From Arthrobacter sp. (lineage in GTDB: Bacteria > Actinomycetota > Actinomycetes > Actinomycetales > Micrococcaceae): a stretch of DNA of 6,607 bases. Where the stretch lies: the NCBI GenBank assembly GCA_018260285.1, contig JAGLBH010000096.1:1-6607 (forward strand). The letters run 5' to 3'. The notes under the pieces were generated by a model. The model was not told the DNA's origin. It was given only the letters and a program-made list of their open reading frames with translations, and searched no databases. Positions 1-5,460 of this stretch are shown in pieces. Position numbers and translations under genes: made by a program. The stretch's first letter is position 1; every line of letters begins with the position of its first letter.

Positions 1-335
1 ACCCGTTCCGCCCCTCGTGGGGCGAGTCCTACAAGGAGCAGGCCAACCGTATGGCCCGCGCCATCGATGCCGCCCGCGAGAATGCAGAGCGCAACGCCGG
101 AGTGCGCGAGCCCGGCACGCGGGTGGCCGCCGTCGTCGTGAGCCACCAGCTCCCCATCTGGATCGCCCGCCTCTCCGCAGAGCGGAAGGCGTTCGCCCAT
201 GACCCGCGGAACCGCAAGTGCTCGCTGACGTCGGTGACGAGCTTCGACTTCGAGAACGGCCGCCTCGTCGGCGTGCGCTATGACGAGCCCAACCGCGAGC
301 TGACCAAGGGCGCCTCCGCCATTCCGGGCGCCTGA
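1..335 (+). CDS. Histidine phosphatase family protein (phosphoglycerate-mutase-like), 3' part
   Basis: The gene enters from the left edge (reading frame from base 3) and ends at TGA 333-335, leaving about 110 visible residues. Near the start is PFRPSWGESY; a WGESY-type segment precedes the second half of the fold in this family. The segment VAAVVVSHQLPIWIARL (residues about 41-57 of the fragment) holds the second catalytic His (SHQ), the counterpart of the C-terminal GHG/SHG His in the 2-His phosphatase superfamily. The tail CSLTSVTSFDFENGRLVGV is a typical closing beta hairpin. The first RHG motif lies outside the window. The exact substrate cannot be deduced, because many 'phosphoglycerate mutase' calls in this superfamily are really broad-specificity phosphatases. 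A homologue (Rv0525) sits just before the cytochrome c maturation genes in Mycobacterium, which supports orthology but not function. A 55-bp gap separates it from the next gene. Confidence 0.85.
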   Translation, partial: PFRPSWGESYKEQANRMARAIDAARENAERNAGVREPGTRVAAVVVSHQLPIWIARLSAERKAFAHDPRNRKCSLTSVTSFDFENGRLVGVRYDEPNRELTKGASAIPGA

Positions 336-381
336 GGGCATCCTGGCTCAGGCGGCGCAAAGACCGCTCTCAGGCTCTCTT

Positions 382-401
382 GGCATACTGGTGTGTATGC
401 C
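382..401 (+). repeat. Perfect 7-bp inverted repeat over the start region of the TlpA-like gene
   Basis: GGCATAC (382-388) and GTATGCC (395-401) are perfect reverse complements separated by 6 nt. The element overlaps the possible -10 box and both candidate start codons, GTG 391 and ATG 397. On DNA it could be an operator for a dimeric repressor. If transcription begins upstream, on RNA it would be a hairpin burying the start codon. Either would control the whole operon. The arms are short, so chance cannot be excluded. Confidence 0.4.
384..389 (+). promoter_or_regulatory. Possible -10 element (CATACT) giving a leaderless mRNA
   Basis: CATACT matches the sigma-70-type TATAAT box at four of six positions, including the key A2 and T6. 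It lies 7 nt upstream of ATG 397, so a transcript beginning at or near that A would be leaderless. This fits the lack of a Shine-Dalgarno sequence before either possible start of the downstream gene. No convincing -35 box is seen about 17 nt upstream. Leaderless mRNAs are common in actinobacteria. This is an inference from spacing only. Confidence 0.3.
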
Positions 402-1038
402 TCTGTCTTCTCTCCCGTCTGAACCGGGCCCGGCCGCGCACGTCCTGGGCCGCCGCCTCAACCGCCGCGCGCTCCTCGGATCAGCTGCTGCGGCTCTCGT
501 GCTGCCCCTCGCGGCGTGCTCGGAGAAGTCAGACCTGGCTCAGCAGGCGCAGGCCGGGGACAACAAGGGCTTCATCGCCGGGGACGGCTCCGTGGAGGAG
601 TACAAGAAGGGCTCGCGCGGGGAGCCTGTCTCCTTCAAGGCCGCGCTCTTCGACGGCACGGAGGTCACCGCCGAGCAGCACCGGGGCAAGGTCCTCGTGC
701 TCAACTTCTGGTACGCCGCGTGCGGCCCGTGCCGCAAGGAGGCCCCCACGCTCGTTAGCCTGGCCGAGAAGCACAAGGGCCAGAAGGTCCAGTTCCTCGG
801 CGTCAACGTCCGGGACGAGGCGAAGACGGCCGAGGCCTTCGACCGCACCTTCTCCGTGCCCTACCCCTCTGTCCGGGACATCGACGGCAAGGTGCTCATG
901 GCCATGACCACCTACGTCTCTCCGACGGCGGTGCCCACCACGCTCGTCATCGACCCCGAGGGCCGGGTCGCCGCTCGCATCCTCGGCGTGGCGGACAAGT
1001 CCGTGCTGGACACGCTCATCAGGGACAACATCGCCTAG
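391..1038 (+). CDS. TlpA/ResA-like thiol-disulfide oxidoreductase lipoprotein
   Basis: This is an extracytoplasmic thioredoxin-fold protein, expected to keep the CXXCH cysteines of apocytochrome c reduced using electrons from CcdA. Numbering is from GTG 391. The N-terminus carries a twin-arginine-looking stretch (GRRLNRRALLG, about 20-30), a hydrophobic run and the lipobox LAAC with Cys43, so it is probably a lipoprotein, perhaps Tat-exported. After a linker, the fold begins near residue 80. The active site is FWYAACGPCRKEAP with Cys111 and Cys114 (CGPC), and the cis-proline loop is AVPTTLVID with Pro182. The length of 215 aa is normal. GTG 391 or ATG 397 are the only sensible starts, since the next in-frame start lies inside the signal peptide; ATG 397 may be the true, leaderless one. 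Its stop TAG overlaps the GTG start of ccdA by one base. Family assignment is secure; electron delivery to cytochrome c rather than to other thiol proteins is inferred from the neighbours. Confidence 0.9.
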   Translation: MCMPLSSLPSEPGPAAHVLGRRLNRRALLGSAAAALVLPLAACSEKSDLAQQAQAGDNKGFIAGDGSVEEYKKGSRGEPVSFKAALFDGTEVTAEQHRGKVLVLNFWYAACGPCRKEAPTLVSLAEKHKGQKVQFLGVNVRDEAKTAEAFDRTFSVPYPSVRDIDGKVLMAMTTYVSPTAVPTTLVIDPEGRVAARILGVADKSVLDTLIRDNIA

Positions 1039-1811
1039 TGGATCCCACGCCCCTCGCCGCCGCCAACTCCTTCGCCGGCCTCATCCAGGACGGCTCCCTC
1101 CTCGCCGCAGCCCCTGTGGCCGCGCTGGCTGGTCTGGTCTCCTTCCTCTCTCCCTGCGTGCTGCCCCTCGTCCCGGGATACCTCGGCTACGTGACGGGCC
1201 TGAGCGGCCGTGAGCTTGAAGAGGGCCGCCGCTCCAGGGTGGTCCCCGCCGTCGTCCTCTTCGTGCTCGGGTTCTCGGTGGTCTTCGTCCTCGCGGGCGC
1301 GCTCTTCGCGCAGGCCTTCCTCTGGCTCAGGGGCGACGGCGAATGGCTCACCCGCCTGCTCGGCGTGGCCGTCATGGTCATGGGCCTCGGGTTCATGGGG
1401 TTCATCCCGTGGCTGCAGAACCAGAAGAAGATCGGCTGGCAGCCGCCGCGCGGACTGCTCGGCGCGCCGCTCCTCGGGGCCACGTTCGGCCTGGGCTGGG
1501 CGCCGTGCATCGGCCCCACGCTCTCGGCCGTGCTGCTCATGGCCTCCGCGGGCGGGGCCAATGCCGGGCGCGGTGCGCTCCTCGCGTTCGTCTACTGCCT
1601 GGGGCTCGGGCTGCCCTTCATCGCCATCGCCTTCGGCGTGAAGCGGGGCTTCGCCCGGATCGCCGCCCTGCGCAGGCATCGGCTCGCGATCATGCGCTTC
1701 GGCGGCATCATGCTTATTCTGCTCGGGGCCCTCATGGCCACCGGGCTGTGGACCGACTGGATGTCACAGCTCCAGAACTGGTTCGCCACGGACTACACGG
1801 CTCCGATCTAG
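1038..1811 (+). CDS. ccdA: Cytochrome c biogenesis protein CcdA (DsbD-type transmembrane electron carrier)
   Basis: CcdA passes electrons from cytoplasmic thioredoxin across the membrane to extracytoplasmic thioredoxin-like proteins. The 257-aa product has about six hydrophobic segments (roughly 22-44, 68-95, 107-125, 143-168, 179-201, 217-238). The two hallmark cysteines are present: Cys40 in FLSPCVLPLVPGYLGYVTGL and Cys157 in GLGWAPCIGPTL, each followed by a conserved Pro. These form the redox pair within the membrane. Translation starts at GTG 1038, sharing its first G with the upstream stop (TAGTG), so reinitiation coupled to the TlpA-like gene is likely. Only a weak AGGG at 1021-1024 could serve as a ribosome site. 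It stands between its presumed redox partner and resB, as in other System II operons, and is not the longer three-domain DsbD. The family call is clear. Confidence 0.95.
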   Translation: MDPTPLAAANSFAGLIQDGSLLAAAPVAALAGLVSFLSPCVLPLVPGYLGYVTGLSGRELEEGRRSRVVPAVVLFVLGFSVVFVLAGALFAQAFLWLRGDGEWLTRLLGVAVMVMGLGFMGFIPWLQNQKKIGWQPPRGLLGAPLLGATFGLGWAPCIGPTLSAVLLMASAGGANAGRGALLAFVYCLGLGLPFIAIAFGVKRGFARIAALRRHRLAIMRFGGIMLILLGALMATGLWTDWMSQLQNWFATDYTAPI

Positions 1812-1819
1812 GGAAGACA

Positions 1820-3409
1820 ATGGCTCACGCACAATCAGACGAGATCAAACAGCCCAGACTGGGGCCGGTGGGGTGGCTGCGCTTTGCCTGGACCCAGCTG
1901 ACGTCCATGAGCACGGCGATCTTCCTGCTGCTGCTCCTGGCGGTTGCGGCGGTTCCGGGATCCATCTTCCCGCAGCGCTCCATCGACGCGTCCAAGGTCA
2001 CCCAGTACAAGACGGACCACCCGGACACGTTCCCCCTTCTGGACAAGATCCAGATGTTCGACGTCTTCTCCAGCGTCTGGTTCTCCGCGATCTACCTGCT
2101 GCTCTTCATCTCCCTCATCGGCTGCGTCATCCCGCGTGCCCGGGTGCACTACCGCCACTGGCGCTCCGCCCCGCCCCGCACGCCGGCGCGCCTGGACCGC
2201 CTTCCCGAGCACGGCCTCGTCTCTGCTCCTGCCGCGGATCCGACGACGGCGGCCGAGCAGGCCGCAGCGCTGCTCAAGAAGCGGGGCTACCGGGTGGACG
2301 TGCGCCCGGCCCAGGACGGACGCCCGGCGTCGATCGGCGCGGAGCGCGGCATGCTCAAGGAGCTCGGCAACCTGCTCTTCCACGTCTCCCTCATCGGGGT
2401 GCTCGTGGCGGTGGCCATCGGCGGCATGTTCGGCTACAAGGGCCAGCGGATCATCGTGGAGGGGGAGACGTTCGTCAACACCCTCATCTCCTATGACGCG
2501 TTCTCCCCGGGCAGCAAGTTCACGGCGGACAACCTCAAGCCGTACTCGATCACGCTCAACAAGTTCACCGTGCAGTTCGACCGCGACTCGCAGGCCCACT
2601 ACGGCCAGCCCCTCGCCTTCGACGCGCAGGTGACCACCAAGGACGCGAACGGCACGGTCTCCAACCGCTCCCTCAAGGTGAACGAGCCGCTGAGCTTCGG
2701 GCAGGACAGCGTCTACCTCGTCGGCAACGGCTACGCCCCCGTCATCACCGTCAAGGACGGCAAGGGGAACATCTCCTTCCAGGGGCCGGTGGTGGCCGTG
2801 CCGCAGGACAAGATGTACACCTCGCTCTTCGTCCTCAAGGTGCCGGACTCCTCGCCGTCGCAGCTCGCGTTCTCGGGCTTCCTCCTGCCGACCACCGCGC
2901 GCAACTCCCAGAACGTCTCCTTCTCCGCGGACCCTGACCCGTTCTCCCCGACCCTGACGATCAACTCGTACGAGGGGGACCTCGGGCTGAACACGGGCAA
3001 GCCCCAGAACATCTATGTCCTGGACACCTCCACGCTCAAGGAGCTCAACAACCGGAAGCTGGGCAACGGCATCGTCCTCAAGCCCAACCAGACGGTCACG
3101 CTTCCGAACGGCCGCGGCAGCATCACCTTCACCGACCTGAAGCGGTACATCGCCGTGGACGTCCACCACGATCCGGGTCAGGGCCTGGCCTTCGCCTCGG
3201 CGGCCGTTGCGCTGCTCTCCCTCATCGCCTCCCTCTTCATCGCGCGCCGCCGTTTGTGGCTGACGTTCGCTGAGGGGGAGAATGGTGGACTGGACATCGG
3301 CTACGGGCTGCTCGCCCGCGGGGAGGACCCCCGCCTGGCCCACGAGGCCAAGGCCATTCGTGAGCTCTTGACCAAGAACTTCTCTGCAGAAACGGACGCA
3401 CGCGCATGA
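1820..3409 (+). CDS. resB: Cytochrome c biogenesis protein ResB (Ccs1)
   Basis: ResB is one half of the ResB-CcsB cytochrome c synthase, which moves haem out of the cell and joins it to apocytochrome c. The 529-aa protein has the Ccs1 layout: a short cytoplasmic N-terminus, membrane segments near 30-49, 88-105 and 185-205, a large extracytoplasmic domain of about 250 residues (about 206-455), and a fourth membrane segment near 457-475 followed by the basic RRRLWL. His188 in LLFHVSLIGVL of segment 3 fits the conserved His of the family, and VHHDPG (His449, His450) just precedes segment 4, where DPG is typical. The reading frame stays open upstream to 1343 inside ccdA, but ATG 1820 has GGGAAG at 1811-1816 just before it and gives the expected N-terminus. 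It begins 8 nt after ccdA, and its TGA overlaps the ccsB ATG (ATGA). The C-terminal 50 residues are cytoplasmic and charged. Confidence 0.95.
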   Translation: MAHAQSDEIKQPRLGPVGWLRFAWTQLTSMSTAIFLLLLLAVAAVPGSIFPQRSIDASKVTQYKTDHPDTFPLLDKIQMFDVFSSVWFSAIYLLLFISLIGCVIPRARVHYRHWRSAPPRTPARLDRLPEHGLVSAPAADPTTAAEQAAALLKKRGYRVDVRPAQDGRPASIGAERGMLKELGNLLFHVSLIGVLVAVAIGGMFGYKGQRIIVEGETFVNTLISYDAFSPGSKFTADNLKPYSITLNKFTVQFDRDSQAHYGQPLAFDAQVTTKDANGTVSNRSLKVNEPLSFGQDSVYLVGNGYAPVITVKDGKGNISFQGPVVAVPQDKMYTSLFVLKVPDSSPSQLAFSGFLLPTTARNSQNVSFSADPDPFSPTLTINSYEGDLGLNTGKPQNIYVLDTSTLKELNNRKLGNGIVLKPNQTVTLPNGRGSITFTDLKRYIAVDVHHDPGQGLAFASAAVALLSLIASLFIARRRLWLTFAEGENGGLDIGYGLLARGEDPRLAHEAKAIRELLTKNFSAETDARA

Positions 3410-4365
3410 TCTCCCCGGTCAATGACCAGCTAGGGCAGCTCGCCCAGTACATCATCTACTTTGCTGCGGCGACGTTGGCGATCTCCTTCATCATGTTCAC
3501 GCTGGACTTCGCGAAGAAGGCCTCCGCAGCGCCACTGGCGGGCGAGGCAGAGAAGTCAGAGGCCCTCTACGCCGACTCCTCGATGGAGTACGACTCCTCG
3601 GAGGTTCGCCCCCAGGGCCGCGCCGCGGTGGCCGTCCTGGTCATCGGCTCGCTCCTCAACGGGGTCGCCGTCGTCATGCGCGGGGTGGCGGCCCACCGCG
3701 TGCCGTGGGGCAACATGTACGAGTTCTGCACGACGGGCGCCTTCCTCGTGACGGCCGTCTACCTGGGGGTGCTCGTCAAGAAGGACCTGCGCTTCATGGG
3801 GTCTTTCGTCACGGGCCTGGCCTGCCTCATGCTCGTCCTCGCGGGGACGGTCTTCCCGACCCCCGTGGGCAACCTCGTGCCGGCGCTGCAGAGCTACTGG
3901 CTCGTCATCCACGTCTCGATCGCGGTGCTGGCCTCGGCCCTCTTCACGATCACCTTCGCGATGGCCGTGCTCCAGCTGCTCCAGAACCGGCGCACTGCCC
4001 TTCTTGAGGCGGGCGGCAAGGACCCGATGCCGCGCCTCAGCCGCGTCCCCTCCGCCACGGCGCTGGAGAACATGGCGTACCGCATCAACATCATCGCGTT
4101 CAGCTTCTGGACGTTCACGGTCATCGCGGGCGCCATCTGGGCCGCCAAGGCGTGGGGCCGCTACTGGGGCTGGGACCCCAAGGAGATCTGGTCCTTCATC
4201 ATCTGGGTGGTCTACGCGGGCTACCTGCACGCCCGGGCCACGCGCGGCTGGACGGGCGCTCGCTCGGCCTGGCTCTCGATTGCGGGCTACGGGTGCATCA
4301 TCTTCAACTTCGCCATCGTCAACATCTTCTTCTCGGGTCTGCACTCGTACGCCGGCGTGAAATAA
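3406..4365 (+). CDS. ccsB: Cytochrome c biogenesis protein CcsB (CcsA/ResC; haem-handling subunit)
   Basis: CcsB is the haem-channel partner of ResB in System II. The 319-aa product has about eight membrane segments and the tryptophan-rich WWD signature WGRYWGWDPKEIWSFIIW (250-267), the haem-binding loop shared by the haem-handling protein superfamily. Candidate haem-ligand histidines are His97 (AAHRVPWGNMYEF), His169 (SYWLVIHVSIA) and His313 (FFSGLHSYAG), matching the conserved positions flanking the WWD loop and within the membrane. Between segments 1 and 2 is an acidic, serine-rich loop of about 35 residues (36-70). The ATG overlaps the resB stop by 4 nt, so the two subunits are probably made in a coupled, near-equal ratio. 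No strong Shine-Dalgarno is seen, as expected for coupling. The stop is TAA 4363-4365. Symbols ccsA, ccsB and resC are used interchangeably for this family. Confidence 0.96.
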   Translation: MISPVNDQLGQLAQYIIYFAAATLAISFIMFTLDFAKKASAAPLAGEAEKSEALYADSSMEYDSSEVRPQGRAAVAVLVIGSLLNGVAVVMRGVAAHRVPWGNMYEFCTTGAFLVTAVYLGVLVKKDLRFMGSFVTGLACLMLVLAGTVFPTPVGNLVPALQSYWLVIHVSIAVLASALFTITFAMAVLQLLQNRRTALLEAGGKDPMPRLSRVPSATALENMAYRINIIAFSFWTFTVIAGAIWAAKAWGRYWGWDPKEIWSFIIWVVYAGYLHARATRGWTGARSAWLSIAGYGCIIFNFAIVNIFFSGLHSYAGVK

Positions 4366-4409
4366 CCCCGACTGCCCGCACCGCCGCACCGCTCTCACCG
4401 AAGGATCCC

Positions 4410-4661
4410 ATGCCTTTCATCAAGTTCTCGGCACTGCGCTTCGGCGTCGCCATCCTCGTCTTCATCGCCTGCGTCTACCTGCAGGTGGGGATCGTCATGG
4501 CGACCGTCGTGGCCCTCATCGTCTCCTGGGCAGTGGGGTTCCTCTTCTTCCCGAAGCTCCGGCTGGAGGCCGCAGGCTACCTCCAGCGGCGGTACTCGCC
4601 CTCCAAGCCCCACCGCTCCAAGGTGGAAGCCGAGGACAACGACGCCGAAGACCGCCTCTGA
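4410..4661 (+). CDS. Small two-helix membrane protein, DUF4229-like
   Basis: The 83-aa product begins MPFIKFSALRFGVAIL and has two closely spaced hydrophobic segments (about 10-24 and 27-47), a basic stretch (KLRLEAAGYLQRRYSPSKPHRSK, in parts) and a very acidic end (EAEDNDAEDRL). This resembles DUF4229, a small actinobacterial membrane family that I recall next to cytochrome c maturation and menaquinone genes; the function is unknown. ATG 4410 is preceded by AAGGA at 4401-4405 with 4-nt spacing, the clearest ribosome site of the operon. The frame is open further upstream, over the end of ccsB, but that part looks like shadow sequence. It lies 44 nt after ccsB with no hairpin terminator between, so it is probably the last gene of the operon. 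Whether it serves haem, quinone or neither cannot be told from sequence. Confidence 0.8.
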   Translation: MPFIKFSALRFGVAILVFIACVYLQVGIVMATVVALIVSWAVGFLFFPKLRLEAAGYLQRRYSPSKPHRSKVEAEDNDAEDRL

Positions 4662-4693
4662 GCTGCGCCGCCCTCCAGCCGCAGCGCGAGCTT

Positions 4694-4717
4694 CCCCTGA
4701 GCAGCTTCGCTCCGGGG
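4694..4717 (+). terminator. Possible terminator hairpin after the cytochrome c operon
   Basis: CCCCTGAGC (4694-4702) pairs with GCTCCGGGG (4709-4717) over eight of nine positions with one internal T-C mismatch, around the loop AGCTTC. It begins 33 nt after the stop of the DUF4229-like gene. No T-tract follows, so it is either an actinobacterial stem-only terminator or a 3'-end-stabilising hairpin. It is the first strong hairpin that the operon's mRNA would meet. Confidence 0.45.
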
Positions 4718-4782
4718 CTGCCTGCGTCCCAGGGGTTTCGCAGCGGGTCTGCAGGATCCCCTGAGCTTGGATGCGGGGCTCC

Positions 4783-4849
4783 CTGCACCCCCGAATCGTC
4801 CGTCAACCCCTTGAAATTCCGGGGGTGTAGGGAAGATCTGGGGGTGTAT
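4783..4849. repeat. Palindromic repeat R1 (67 bp)
   Basis: First of three ungapped 67-bp copies. By-eye identity is 57/67 to R2 and 54/67 to R3. The outer arms are CTGCACCCCCG and TGGGGGTG, and the inner part is CCCC-TTGAAATTCC-GGGGG. This is the most diverged copy; its arms carry A-C, G-A and G-G mismatches. Unlike R2 and R3 it is not followed by an 18-bp satellite palindrome. Confidence 0.8.
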
Positions 4850-4892
4850 GGGCGGCTGGCTGTTCACCAGCGGCTCTTCGGAAGTGGCGTGC

Positions 4893-4921
4893 GAGACGTT
4901 CAAGGGCTCTCCTTGCGTCTC
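4893..4921 (+). repeat. Strong hairpin in the R1-R2 linker
   Basis: GAGACG (4893-4898) pairs with CGTCTC (4916-4921) and CAAGG (4901-4905) with CCTTG (4911-4915). This gives an 11-bp stem broken only by a TT bulge, closing on the loop GCTCT. There is no T-tract on either strand. It could be a terminator-like, RNA-stabilising or protein-binding element; nothing tells which. Confidence 0.6.
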
Positions 4922-4979
4922 TGGCGCTCCTCGGCAGCCTCGACGGCTCGTCTGTCCTCTGCGCGGGAACGCCGGATCG

Positions 4980-5046
4980 CTGCACCCCCGGATCTTCCAT
5001 AAACCCCTAGAAATTTCGGGGGTATAGGGAAGAGCCGGGGGTGTAG
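4980..5046. repeat. Palindromic repeat R2 (67 bp)
   Basis: Second copy and the best paired. The left arm CACCCCCGGATCTTCCATAA pairs with the right arm read backwards with only A-G, A-G and A-A mismatches, around the core CCCC-TAGAAATTTC-GGGGG. Nine bases later comes an 18-bp palindrome (5056-5073), exactly as after R3, so the unit shared by R2 and R3 is 94 bp (4980-5073 and 5210-5303). The bases just before the copy (GGATCG) also resemble those before R3 (GATTCG). Confidence 0.85.
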
Positions 5047-5055
5047 TGCTGTGTG

Positions 5056-5073
5056 CCCCGGAAAATGCGGGGG
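5056..5073. repeat. Solitary 18-bp C/G palindrome downstream of R2
   Basis: CCCCGGAAAATGCGGGGG differs from the first unit of the later array (5286-5303) by one base, and it sits at the same 9-nt distance from R2 as that unit does from R3. The linker ends in CTGTGTG here and TTCTGTG there. It is therefore part of the composite repeat and not a chance hairpin. Confidence 0.75.
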
Positions 5074-5084
5074 TGCAGCGGGCG

Positions 5085-5169
5085 GGGACCCACTCTCAAG
5101 GGCTCTGTGGGTGAGAGCCGGGTGGGTTCAGGCTGCCCAGGTACTGGGCAGAGTAGCGTGGTGGGTCCC
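5085..5169. ncRNA. Candidate three-way-junction structured element in the R2-R3 linker
   Basis: An outer perfect 9-bp stem, GGGACCCAC (5085-5093) with GTGGGTCCC (5161-5169), encloses two perfect hairpins: GGCTCT/AGAGCC (5101-5106 with 5114-5119, 7-nt loop) and CTGCCCAG/CTGGGCAG (5133-5140 with 5144-5151, loop GTA). Together they fit a three-way junction of 85 nt. Competing pairings exist: ACCCAC 5088-5093 with GTGGGT 5107-5112, and CTCTCA 5093-5098 with TGAGAG 5112-5117. These could make a switch or simply reflect repetitive sequence. There is no evidence of transcription, and the strand is undetermined. Structure by eye only. Confidence 0.35.
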
Positions 5170-5209
5170 ATTTGGCCCGATCCGGCTCTTGAGCGGGTGC
5201 TCTGATTCG

Positions 5210-5276
5210 CTGCACCCCCGTATATTCCATACACCCCTTGAAATTCCGGGGGCATAGGGAATATGCGGGGGTGGAG
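5210..5276. repeat. Palindromic repeat R3 (67 bp)
   Basis: Third copy, 57/67 identical to R2 by eye. The outer arms CACCCCCGTATATTCC and GGGAATATGCGGGGGTG pair almost fully, with one T-G wobble, around CCCC-TTGAAATTCC-GGGGG. One stem pair that is C-G in R1 and R2 is A-T here: the left base is C, C, A and the right base G, G, T. This is a compensating double change that favours selection for the folded form. It leads directly, after 9 nt, into the six-unit array. Confidence 0.85.
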
Positions 5277-5285
5277 GGTTCTGTG

Positions 5286-5460
5286 CCCCGGAAAATACGG
5301 GGGCGGAGGGAGCCGGACCCCCGAAAAATCGGGGGTCTACCGGAGGCGCCCCCGAAAAATCGGGGGTGGAGTCAGTGCGCCCCGGAGAAACCGGGGGCGG
5401 AGGGAGCTGGACCCCCGAGAACCTGGGGGTGCAGGCGGGGCGCCCCCGAGAAACCGGGGG
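5286..5460. repeat. Tandem array of six 18-bp palindromes, 31-32 bp period, 94-bp superperiod
   Basis: The units are at 5286-5303, 5318-5335, 5349-5366, 5380-5397, 5412-5429 and 5443-5460. Each is a CCCC(C)G...(C)GGGGG hairpin of 5-7 bp with an A-rich loop; the best is CCCCCGAAAAATCGGGGG, a 7-bp stem with loop AAAA. The spacers are 13-14 nt. Units 1-3 have GAAAA loops and units 4-6 have GAGAA loops. The spacer after unit 1 and the spacer after unit 4 are the same 14-mer but for one base (CGGAGGGAGCCGGA and CGGAGGGAGCTGGA). So the array looks like a triplet duplicated at 94 bp. The last unit is 51 nt beyond the menA stop, so menA mRNA would run into it first. There is no T-tract. Confidence 0.85.

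Noticed and set aside
336..390. Terminator between the histidine-phosphatase gene and the TlpA-like gene
   Set aside because: Only scattered 4-bp stems (for example GCGG/CCGC) and no T-tract are present; read-through into the operon cannot be excluded.
1343..1819. Upstream extension of resB into ccdA
   Set aside because: The extra 159 residues are out-of-frame ccdA shadow (Arg/Ala/Pro-rich). ATG 1820 has a ribosome site and gives the normal ResB N-terminus.
1835..3343. 502-codon open frame antisense to resB
   Set aside because: The translation is rich in Arg, Gly, Glu and Val with no fold-like pattern. It is the usual antisense shadow of a high-GC gene with G/C at third positions.
4756..4780. 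Second CCCCTGAGC...GGGG hairpin as another terminator
   Set aside because: Only the CCCC/GGGG ends and a couple of inner pairs form; the stem is too weak to list beside 4694-4717.
4811..5257. Several short open frames on both strands (60-110 codons) in the intergenic region
   Set aside because: They begin or end inside R repeats, overlap each other, have no ribosome sites and resemble no family; expected by chance at this GC content.
5286..5460. CRISPR array
   Set aside because: The repeats are 18-bp palindromes that vary between units, the spacers are only 13-14 nt and one is itself repeated, and no cas gene is present. This is a tandem palindrome array.
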